Translations under genes and position numbers: made by a program
Source: Candidatus Woesearchaeota archaeon
GTDB taxonomy: Archaea > Nanobdellota > Nanobdellia > Woesearchaeales > UBA525
NCBI GenBank assembly: GCA_014874255.1
Contig: JACWAN010000018.1
Location: 1 to 40,289, forward strand
Length of the DNA stretch: 40,289 nt
Reading direction: 5' to 3'
In this document: positions 19,438-27,041 of the stretch, piece by piece
Layout: every line of letters starts with the position of its first letter
How positions within the stretch are numbered: position 1 is the first letter of the stretch
The notes under the pieces: model-generated
Seen by the model: only the letters and a program-made list of their open reading frames with translations
Database searches by the model: none
What the model was told of the DNA's origin: nothing

Positions 19438-21174
19438 TCAGTCCCGTTGCGTCTCGTAGACGAAGCTGAAGAAGCCGAAGATGTAGAAGAAGAGGTTGAT
19501 GGCGAGGAAGAGGAGGAGCCAGCAGACGATGAAGAGGTCGCCCGGCGAGGAGTTCCGCACGGTCTCGACGAAGAGTGAGAGGGTCGTGACGAGGTAGTAT
19601 TTCACCGTCGCGAGGAAGAACGTGAAGGTGTACGCGCCGAAGAAGAGGATGCCGCCGAGGAAGAGGAACGCCATGAGATAACCCTTGAGCCGCCGCCACA
19701 ATCCCAGCAGGAGGAACGCGGCGAACAGGCCGACGAGGATGCCGGCGTACAGGAGCGGTTGCGCGGTCGCGATGGCGTGCGTCTGGAGGTCGACGCCGAT
19801 GAGACCGCTCGCGTCCAAGCCCTTCATCGAGAAGGCGGGCACGAGGAGGAACGAGATGATCGCCGTCAGGAAGAGCGCGACCGCCCACGCCGACAAGGAA
19901 GGATGATGTTGCCGCTCGTCCTCGCCGTCCGGCCGCGTCCGGATACGGTAGGACTTGTACCAGATGTAGGCGGGCAGTCCGAGCAGGACGAGGAGGCCGA
20001 ACGCGTTGAGCGCGTAGAGGAGCACGAAAGCGGCGTTCGCCTGCCACGACGCCCCGAAGGAGGAGAAGAGATGGGCATAGAGCGGGTCGTGGCCTGCGCC
20101 GAGCTGGCCGAAGTACATCTCGCCCCGCCAGCCCGTCATGAAAGGGAGGAGGAACGCGCCGATGTCGGTCAATAGGTGGAGGACGAGCAGGCCGGAGAGA
20201 CCGAGGAGCACCGTGCTCCGCCGCTGGAAAAGATGGAAGAACCCTTTGATGAAGTCGTTGCCGAAGTTGCCGATCTGCAGGAGCAGGCCGCCTCTGTCGA
20301 TCCCCTCGTGACTCCGACGATGGGAGCGGAGGAGCAGGAGGAGGTAGAAAGCGATGCCGACCATCGTCAGGGGCGCGTCCACCGCGATGGCGAGCCACTC
20401 GACGAAGAGGTTGAAGATCAGGACGAAGAACGCGGCCATCGCGAGGAGCACGGCGAGTATCCGCACCAGGGTCTTCCAGCCACCAGCCTTGCCGCCTTCG
20501 CCGAGGACGTGGAGGACGCTCCGCTCCGCCGCCGAGAACCGGAAGGCGGCGTAGACCGTGAGGCAGAGTATCAGGAGCCCGCCGACGATGAAGCCCGCCG
20601 TCTCGATGGCCGCCTCGTTGAGGATGAGGGTGTTGTAGAGCTGGAAGGTGAGGCCGTCGAGCCCGTACGGCTGGAGGAGCGCGCCCATAGTCTGGTTGCC
20701 GGCGGTGAGGGCGAACGGGATGGCGGGGTTGGTGAGGGTGATGTGCGTCGCGAGGGTGTTCGCGTACGAGGCGAGCGTGTCCGGGAAGATGTGGAGGACG
20801 GTGAAGGCGTTGTACGCCGCCTGCGAAACGTTGACGGGGATTGCGCCCGGCGCGTTCCCGGGAAAGAAGCTGACATAGTCCATGACATGGCTGAGCATCC
20901 CCGCCCGCAACGACTCCGCGAAGCCGACCACGGTCTTCAGGGAGAGGGCGAAGAACGCCGTGATCGCCGCGGCGTCCCAGAGCCGGTGGCGCTCGCCGAA
21001 GATGATCTCGCTCGGGCTCGCGCTGTAGAGCAGGTAGACGACGAGCGCCCAGCTGATCACGTTCTTTATGTAGGTCCAGAACGGGCCGAGGAAATTGAAG
21101 AAGTCGAATATCTGGGACAGGATGATGGCGACGAGCACCGCCTCGTTGATCTTCCAGCCCAGGTACTTGTCCAT
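19438..21174 (-). CDS. Large multi-TM membrane protein, unknown function
   Basis: About 578-aa hydrophobic ORF; likely start MDKYLGWKINEAVLVAIILSQIFDFFNFLGPFW (start choice uncertain; ORF opens at 21210). Confidence 0.75.
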   Translation of the reverse strand: MDKYLGWKINEAVLVAIILSQIFDFFNFLGPFWTYIKNVISWALVVYLLYSASPSEIIFGERHRLWDAAAITAFFALSLKTVVGFAESLRAGMLSHVMDYVSFFPGNAPGAIPVNVSQAAYNAFTVLHIFPDTLASYANTLATHITLTNPAIPFALTAGNQTMGALLQPYGLDGLTFQLYNTLILNEAAIETAGFIVGGLLILCLTVYAAFRFSAAERSVLHVLGEGGKAGGWKTLVRILAVLLAMAAFFVLIFNLFVEWLAIAVDAPLTMVGIAFYLLLLLRSHRRSHEGIDRGGLLLQIGNFGNDFIKGFFHLFQRRSTVLLGLSGLLVLHLLTDIGAFLLPFMTGWRGEMYFGQLGAGHDPLYAHLFSSFGASWQANAAFVLLYALNAFGLLVLLGLPAYIWYKSYRIRTRPDGEDERQHHPSLSAWAVALFLTAIISFLLVPAFSMKGLDASGLIGVDLQTHAIATAQPLLYAGILVGLFAAFLLLGLWRRLKGYLMAFLFLGGILFFGAYTFTFFLATVKYYLVTTLSLFVETVRNSSPGDLFIVCWLLLFLAINLFFYIFGFFSFVYETQRD

Positions 21175-21229
21175 GCGCCCCTCTCTTTCTCGGGTCACCG
21201 TCACAGACATTTAAATAGTTGACCATTCG

Positions 21230-21395
21230 GGTCGCGACGGAAGCGTAGGTCACCGGCAAAAGGAGACCCGTTGCGGAGAACGAAGCCGGAGAGGAGAGAG
21301 GGTTGCCCCTCACGGGGAGCTCCGGTGAAGCGAAAAATATCTCGACACGGGTCGCAGCCGGCGACCCGAGCGTGAGCGAGGCTTCCGTCGCGACC
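21230..21395 (-). repeat. Family B structured intergenic element, copy B4, with an extra outer stem
   Basis: Outer stem GGTCGCGACGGAAGC (21230-21244)/GCTTCCGTCGCGACC (21381-21395), 15 bp; core stem 21248-21257/21357-21366; minus strand CCCCGTGAGGGGCAACCCTC. Confidence 0.7.
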
Positions 21396-21470
21396 GAAGA
21401 GGAGCGAAGTCCGTTTTTCCCGTCGTCCGACCATAAGCAATATATAGGACCCTGCCACACTCGGCGTGAG

Positions 21471-21941
21471 ATGGAGTCTTATGTTGCGGCTGCAGAGACC
21501 GCGCGCAAGAAAGCGGGGGTGGCGGACCACATCCTCACGCAGACCTATCCGATGGTCAAGGACCCGAAGCTGCTCGTCGCCGTCCTCCAGAACACGTTCG
21601 ATTCTGTCGAGGCGGGGATGGACGCCCTCTTGCTGCTCGAGCGGGAACGGAAGCGCATTCCGCCGGTCACGGGGGACTTCACGGCGCGGCTCGCCGGGTT
21701 CACGCGGCACGTCGCGCCGCTCTACGAGCTGCCGGACGGCTTCCTCCGCTTCGTGGCCGAGCTGCTCGAGACGGTGCGGGAGCACAAGCGCAGCCCCGTC
21801 GAGTTCGTCCGGAAGCAGCAGTACGTGATCTGCGACGACGCCTACCGGCTGCGGACGCTGAGCGAGGAGCAATTGAAGAAGTACGTCCAGCGCGCCAAGG
21901 CGTTCGCCGCGCTGGTCGAGGAGAAGGTGACTGGACAATGA
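21471..21941 (+). CDS. Helical conserved-type protein, possibly HEPN-like
   Basis: ESYVAAAETARKKAGVADHILTQTYPMVKDPKLLVAVLQNTFDSVEAGMDALLLLE; ATG overlaps the next ORF start. Confidence 0.6.
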   Translation: MESYVAAAETARKKAGVADHILTQTYPMVKDPKLLVAVLQNTFDSVEAGMDALLLLERERKRIPPVTGDFTARLAGFTRHVAPLYELPDGFLRFVAELLETVREHKRSPVEFVRKQQYVICDDAYRLRTLSEEQLKKYVQRAKAFAALVEEKVTGQ

Positions 21942-22435
21942 TGCAATCCCTGCATGACGCGGTCGAGGAGCTGAAACGGGTCGACCACCTGATCTACGTG
22001 AGCCTGAAGTACACGCGCACGGTGGACGTGATCATCAACATCCTGAACCGGATGGTGGACTGCTACGCGTTCCTCGTCGACGCGCTGATCAAGCACGCCG
22101 AGGAGCAGAAGCGGTGGGCGGGCGAGATGCCCGGCAGCGCGATCGAGAAGGCGGACCTCGTCAAGGAACTGTATAAGGACGACGTCACGATCCAGGACAA
22201 CATCGACCTCTACCTCCTGCTCCGCAAGCTGCTCCGCGCGAAGAACGTCGAGCGCGAGAACGAATACCGGAGGCACGTCACGATGAAGACGATCATCGAC
22301 GGCCGCGAGGAGATCGTGAACATCGACATCATCACGAACTACTACCTCTTCCAGCGCGAGTTCCTGCAAGCGGTGCAGAAGATGCTCGGCGTCAAGACGG
22401 AAGACCTCGCCCGCGACGACAACCCGTACTTCTGA
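21938..22435 (+). CDS. Helical hypothetical protein, coupled to the preceding CDS
   Basis: 165-aa ORF, 4-nt ATGA overlap with the upstream gene. Confidence 0.65.
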   Translation: MMQSLHDAVEELKRVDHLIYVSLKYTRTVDVIINILNRMVDCYAFLVDALIKHAEEQKRWAGEMPGSAIEKADLVKELYKDDVTIQDNIDLYLLLRKLLRAKNVERENEYRRHVTMKTIIDGREEIVNIDIITNYYLFQREFLQAVQKMLGVKTEDLARDDNPYF

Positions 22436-22490
22436 GAGAACAACGAAGCGTCCCTTTCCTTTTTTTCCCGTCCTTTTCCATTCATTCTTA

Positions 22491-22609
22491 GCGCCATCGC
22501 TGCCTTGGCACGATTGACGGCGGCGAAGATGGCGCCGCTGCGCCATAATCCTGAGCCGCCGTTCTTTTCCCGCACCGGAGGGAGGGCGACTAGGCCGCAG
22601 CGATGGCGC
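22491..22609 (+). ncRNA. Family A structured intergenic element, copy A3
   Basis: P1 GCGCCATCGCTGC (22491-22503)/GCAGCGATGGCGC (22597-22609); P2 ACGGCGGC/GCCGCCGT; P3 ATGGCGC/GCGCCAT; CACCGGAGGGAGGGCGAC. Confidence 0.8.
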
Positions 22610-22677
22610 GGAAGAGAAAAAGAACATCCGGACAGTCGAACGTCTGCTTTTTAAACCGTCTGCGGTTCTCAGAGGAG

Positions 22678-23856
22678 ATGACAGCGAAGAAGACAGCGAA
22701 AGGCGAGAAGGCGATTAAGGCCCCTGTGGCGGGCGCGCTCCGCCTCGCGCTCCTCTGCGACCAGGGCTGCGAGCCCGAGGCGGCGCTCGAGGCGAAGGAG
22801 CTGACCGGCCGCGCAGCCAGGAACGGCAAAGGCTATGTCGTCCTGGACGGCTGTACGCCGGACGACGTGGCGGCGCTCTGCTACCGCAGCCAGGCCGCCG
22901 CGCGCGTGCTGGCCTTCATCGCCGAAGGAAAGATTGCAGAGCCGGACGACCTCCTCCAAGCAGAAGAAACTATCCTCGGCTTCGACTATTCCCCCTATCT
23001 CAAGCACGGAGGAACGTTCAGGGCGACGTGCGAACGGCTCGGCGACCACAGCTTCCAGGCGCAGGAGATAGAACTGCTCCTCGGCGGCCTCCTCTACGAA
23101 GAGAAACACTATCCGGTCAACCTCGCCAAGCCGGACATGACGCTCTTCTGCGCGATCGATCACGACGCGTACGTCATCGGGATCGACCTGGCCGGCAGGG
23201 ACCTCGCGAAACGCGAATACCGGGCATTCCACACCAGACGATCATTGCGCGCGAGCGTCGCGTACGCCGCCGTCCGCGCCGCCGGCTACACCGGGAAAGA
23301 AACCCTGCTCGACCCGTTCATGGCCGAGGGCTCCCTCGTCATCGAAGCGGCCGTTTTCGGCTCCGGGACGAGCCCGCAACGCTTCCGGAAAGAGTTCGCC
23401 TTCCTCGCCATGCCCTTCGCCGCCAGCAGGGAATGGACATTCCCGGACAGCCAGCCGAAGAAGACGAACGTCACGGGATTCGCGCCGATGGTCTCCATGC
23501 TGAAGATGACGCGCGCCAACGCGAAGCTCGCCGGCGTGATTGACAGCTTCTCGCTGACGAAGTGCGAGATTGAATGGCTCGACACCAAGCTCGAGAAAGG
23601 GAGCGTCGACCTCATCGTGACGGTGCCGCCGCAGTCCGGGAAGAGCACGCCGCCGAAGGACGTCGAGAAGCGGCAGGACGACCTCTTCCACCAGGCGAAA
23701 TACGCGCTCGGGAAGAAAGGGATGGTCCTTCTTGTCACGGAGAAGAAGGCCGAGCTCCTCAACCCGGCGGAACGCCACGGCTTCTCCTTGCTGGAAGAGC
23801 GCGAGGCCTGGATGGGCGAGAAGAAACTCCTGTTCCTGGCGTTCGGGAAGAAGTAG
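22678..23856 (+). CDS. THUMP-domain RNA methyltransferase (Trm14/RlmL-like)
   Basis: LLDPFMAEGSLVIEAA (SAM/N6-N2 MTase motif), preceded by THUMP-like region; start set after the family A element. Confidence 0.8.
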   Translation: MTAKKTAKGEKAIKAPVAGALRLALLCDQGCEPEAALEAKELTGRAARNGKGYVVLDGCTPDDVAALCYRSQAAARVLAFIAEGKIAEPDDLLQAEETILGFDYSPYLKHGGTFRATCERLGDHSFQAQEIELLLGGLLYEEKHYPVNLAKPDMTLFCAIDHDAYVIGIDLAGRDLAKREYRAFHTRRSLRASVAYAAVRAAGYTGKETLLDPFMAEGSLVIEAAVFGSGTSPQRFRKEFAFLAMPFAASREWTFPDSQPKKTNVTGFAPMVSMLKMTRANAKLAGVIDSFSLTKCEIEWLDTKLEKGSVDLIVTVPPQSGKSTPPKDVEKRQDDLFHQAKYALGKKGMVLLVTEKKAELLNPAERHGFSLLEEREAWMGEKKLLFLAFGKK

Positions 23857-24931
23857 GGGACTGGAGCAGTTCTATTTGCATCTCTGTCTCGATGCCGAGT
23901 TTCCGTCGCAATTGGTAGGTGTTCGCGTGTCGTGCGTAGGCGCTCCAGCCCTCGAGCGTTTCACGAATACGTTCCGGTTCGCTTACGCTGCGTTTGCAGG
24001 ATGCGATAAGCCGCGTCACCCTCGTCTTGATGCTCCTGATGTTCCGTTTTCTCGGTAGTTTGTGGCGATAGAAGACGCGGTAACCGAGGAGCGGGACTCC
24101 TCTTCGGAGTGGGATGATGGCGCTCTTCTCCGGATGGAGAGCGAGGAGCAGCTCCTCTTCGAGGAATGCGGCGATCTTCTTCTTGTACTCTGCAAGGACT
24201 GCCGGCGAGACGTGCATGATGATGAAATCATCGACATAACGCACATAATATCTTGCTTTGAGCGTGTGCTTGATGTACTGGTCCAGTTCGTCGAGGTAGA
24301 TGTTCGCAAAGAACTGGCTCGTCCAGTTCCCGAGCGGCATGCCTTTTCCCGGCGTGCCCGAGTCGTAGTTTTCCAGGATAGTCCTTGCCAACCAGAGGAT
24401 ATCCTCGTCCGGAACCCGTTTTTTGATGATGCCGATGAGCGTTTCGTGGTCGACCGTATCGAAGTAATGTCGGATGTCTGCTTTCAATGCGTGGCCGATG
24501 ACATCGTTTCCGTTTCGCGCTATCGCTCTTGTCCGTCCGTTCTTCGTGACCCTTTGTTTGAAGTCGTCGAAGCGGCGCAGTGCGGGGAGCGTCCCCTTAC
24601 CTTTCCTGCTCGCATAACTATCATGGATAAATCTCGGCTCGTAGATCGGCTGGAGGATGTTGACGAGCGCGTGATGGACGACGCGGTCGCGGAACGCGCT
24701 GACGCTGATGATGCGCGTCTTTGGGTCGCGCAGGACGAATTTCTTGAGCGGCGCAGGTCGGTACGTCCGCTCGAGGAGCTCTTTCCTGAGATGGACGAGA
24801 TGGAGCCGCCAATGCTCGTCGAACTCCAGGACGCAGGATTTGCTCGCCTTGCCTTTTCGCGCTCGCCAATAGGCGCGTTCGAGATTCTCGAGCGAGAAGA
24901 GCTGTCTGCCGAGGTGGCGGTATGTTCTCAT
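23759..24931 (-). CDS. Diversity-generating retroelement reverse transcriptase
   Basis: KADIRHYFDTVDHETLI, GMPLGNWTSQFFANIYLDELDQYI (DGR-type xGxxxSQ motif), YYVRYVDDFIIMH; adjacent TR/VR. Start chosen at MRTYRHLGRQ. Confidence 0.92.
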   Translation of the reverse strand: MRTYRHLGRQLFSLENLERAYWRARKGKASKSCVLEFDEHWRLHLVHLRKELLERTYRPAPLKKFVLRDPKTRIISVSAFRDRVVHHALVNILQPIYEPRFIHDSYASRKGKGTLPALRRFDDFKQRVTKNGRTRAIARNGNDVIGHALKADIRHYFDTVDHETLIGIIKKRVPDEDILWLARTILENYDSGTPGKGMPLGNWTSQFFANIYLDELDQYIKHTLKARYYVRYVDDFIIMHVSPAVLAEYKKKIAAFLEEELLLALHPEKSAIIPLRRGVPLLGYRVFYRHKLPRKRNIRSIKTRVTRLIASCKRSVSEPERIRETLEGWSAYARHANTYQLRRKLGIETEMQIELLQSPTSSRTPGTGVSSRPSRPRALPARRSRGVPPG

Positions 24932-24957
24932 TGTGTCCCGTCGCGGGGGAGGCCATT

Positions 24958-25047
24958 CCACGGACGCGGCTGTTGTTGTTGGCTTGCTCGTTGGCGTTCA
25001 GGTTGTTGAGGTTGTTGTAGTTGTCGCCGCCGAGGCACGCAAGCCGG
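24958..25047 (-). repeat. DGR template repeat (TR)
   Basis: Minus-strand CCGGCTTGCGTGCCTCGGCGGCGACAACTACAACAACCTCAACAACCTGAACGCCAACGAGCAAGCCAACAACAACAGCCGCGTCCGTGG; every substitution against the VR is at a TR adenine. Confidence 0.95.
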
Positions 25048-25242
25048 CCGTTGTAGCCCCCTCACCTTTCATCCTTCACTGCCGTTCCACTGGTTCTGCC
25101 GCCTCGTCTCGACGCGGGTACTGGATGTCGCGGCTGCATTTCATGACAGGAATGTCCTGCCGTGATGAAGGGACGTGTGGCCCCTCGCCGCATCGCGGCA
25201 GGGACGAGATGAGAAAAAGATGTTGATATAAAATGTTTGCGA

Positions 25243-26016
25243 TTACCTTCGTTTCCTGTGGAGCGGCGCGGCCGCTTCGCGGCGCACCCCACGGACGCGG
25301 CTGACGTAGTCGTTGTCGGCCCGCTCGTAGGCGTACAGGACGTAGAGGCCGTAGTAGTCGTCGCCGCCGAGGCACGCAAGCCGGAGTTCCGCTTGGTCTT
25401 TTCCGAGGTGCTTTACATCGCCCGGCTTCAGATCATGGACGTAACCAGTCTCATAGCCCTTTTCCTTGTTCAGCCAGCCAGCGTACGCTTCGCTTGTCGT
25501 GGGAAGCATCGCCCGTACCGTCTTGTTGCTGCCGAACGCAGAGACGCCGTCGACGCTCTTCGTGCTCAGTTCGAGCGGCGACTCGGTGAACTCGACGACT
25601 CTTCCAGTCTTCTCGGCGCGGCGGAGCGCCGCCTTGACGAGCGCGTCGCTCGTCGGCAGGACGAACGGCCTGCCTGCCTTGTGCGCGTCGTACATCGCTT
25701 GCGCGTGGACGACGACGAGATTCTTGTCCGGCGTCCAGATGTCGTCGAACGCAGCATATTTCTGCCCGTCTGCCAGGAAGTGGATTGCGCCGGTCCGGCC
25801 GCGCTGATACGCGTTCGCGTGGTCCTCGCCGTCCGCCTCGATGCGGAACGCAGCCGCCTCGTCGAGGCTTTGCATGACGGTGCCGAGATTCTTGCAATAC
25901 TCCACCATCTTGGGCAGATTGAGATTTGATTCGGAGCTTTTCGTGAACGCGAGTCCGCGGAAACCAGGGTTCTCGATGCTGTATGGCGTGTTGACTTCGA
26001 TCTTCTGAAGCGTCAT
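25243..26016 (-). CDS. DGR target (variable) protein with C-terminal CLec-type variable region
   Basis: 257 aa; C-terminus RLACLGGDDYYGLYVLYAYERADNDYVSRVRGVRREAAAPLHRKRR contains the VR. Confidence 0.9.
   Translation of the reverse strand: MTLQKIEVNTPYSIENPGFRGLAFTKSSESNLNLPKMVEYCKNLGTVMQSLDEAAAFRIEADGEDHANAYQRGRTGAIHFLADGQKYAAFDDIWTPDKNLVVVHAQAMYDAHKAGRPFVLPTSDALVKAALRRAEKTGRVVEFTESPLELSTKSVDGVSAFGSNKTVRAMLPTTSEAYAGWLNKEKGYETGYVHDLKPGDVKHLGKDQAELRLACLGGDDYYGLYVLYAYERADNDYVSRVRGVRREAAAPLHRKRR
25271..25283 (-). other. GC-rich stem-loop just after the VR
   Basis: GCCGC-GAA-GCGGC on the minus strand, 5 nt from the VR 3' end. Confidence 0.55.
25289..25384 (-). repeat. DGR variable repeat (VR)
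   Basis: 96-nt match to the TR with 13 A-specific substitutions and a 6-nt length difference. Confidence 0.95.
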
Positions 26017-26107
26017 GATATCACCTTGTTCTATCGGTCAGTTAACAGGAACTCTTTTATAAATTTTTTTATTTTTACTACTTTTTAGAAAGAACAAATA
26101 TGCGTTC

Positions 26108-26368
26108 TTATCTGAACCCGATCACCGGGAAGCCGTATTCCTCGATCTCCTCTTTCGTGTGGAAGCGGTAGTTCTTCGTCAAGCTCACCCGGGTCACGTC
26201 CTTCTCGACGGTCCGGCCGGTGTACTCGTTCTTTTCGTGATCCCACTCCCGCAAGACGAGGACGTCGCCCGGCTCGCACGCGAAATCGGCGAGCCGCAGC
26301 TCGTACTTCTTCTCGCCGCTCAGGATCGCCGCGAACGAGCCGCGCCGGATCTTCTTCTCGATCCCCAT
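26108..26368 (-). CDS. DUF3850/ASCH-like domain protein
   Basis: KIRRGSFAAILSGEKKYELRLADFACEPGDVLVLREWDHEKNEYTGR. Confidence 0.75.
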   Translation of the reverse strand: MGIEKKIRRGSFAAILSGEKKYELRLADFACEPGDVLVLREWDHEKNEYTGRTVEKDVTRVSLTKNYRFHTKEEIEEYGFPVIGFR

Positions 26369-26371
26369 CGT

Positions 26372-27040
26372 TCACTTCCCCCTCTTCCCGACGCCTTTGC
26401 CGAGGACGGCTTCCACGTCGTCCAGCGTGTCCATGTGGAGGTGCGCGCTGAGCGAGATCGTCGTGAGCGTGCCACGGGGCAGCGCGAGGGCGTGCGCCAC
26501 GTACTCCTGGAGCTTGCTCATCTGGTAGACGTTGGCCGGCCACCCGGTAAAGAAGCCGCTCGTCCGGATGAAGACCGTGACGCAGAGCCGCTGCTCGATG
26601 ACGCGGAACGAGATGACGCTGATGCTGGGGAAGTTCTTCTTCCCGATCCGCATGTCCCGGAGGGGGTTGAGGAGCGTCACGACCGCCCGCCGCGTGTTGG
26701 GCCGCTGCTGCAGCAACGGGATGACATACTCGTCCACCTGGTTGAGGGCGTGGTCGTAGTCGAAGATCCGCTGGCCGTACAGGTAGTCGTAGTTCGGGAG
26801 CGCGTCCTTGTTCAGGACGATGTTTGCCAATTCGTCTTCGCTCGGGTAGATCCATTTCCGGTAGGCGCGCATCGCCCGCACGGCGTCGACCGCGGAAGAG
26901 GGGTTCTCCACCATGACGGTCAAGTTGAGGAGCTCGCAACTCTCCCTGCTCTCGTCGTCCGTGAAGACCCTGCCCTCTGAGAGGATGAGCTTGATGGCGT
27001 CGCGCCACGCCTCCATCACGGTCGCGGCCTTGATCTCCAT
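26372..27040 (-). CDS. Thymidylate synthase (archaeal-type)
   Basis: YDYLYGQRIFDYDHALNQVDEYVIPLLQQRPNTRRAVV...SVISFRVIEQRLCVTVFIRTSGFFTGWPANVYQMSKLQEYVA. Confidence 0.78.
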   Translation of the reverse strand: MEIKAATVMEAWRDAIKLILSEGRVFTDDESRESCELLNLTVMVENPSSAVDAVRAMRAYRKWIYPSEDELANIVLNKDALPNYDYLYGQRIFDYDHALNQVDEYVIPLLQQRPNTRRAVVTLLNPLRDMRIGKKNFPSISVISFRVIEQRLCVTVFIRTSGFFTGWPANVYQMSKLQEYVAHALALPRGTLTTISLSAHLHMDTLDDVEAVLGKGVGKRGK

Positions 27041-27041
27041 C

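Noticed and set aside
22603-22677. N-terminal extension of the THUMP methyltransferase ORF
   Set aside because: The first ATG lies inside P1 of family A copy A3; MTAKKTAKGEK (22678) is a better start.
24970-25025. TTG/AAC microsatellite
   Set aside because: The AAC codons are spaced by conserved codons and match the VR with A-only changes, so this is the DGR template repeat rather than a simple repeat.
25076-25375. Minus-strand 99-105 aa ORFs between VR and TR as an Avd gene
   Set aside because: They are alternate-frame readings of the VR and spacer (Thr/Arg-rich), with no helical-bundle character.
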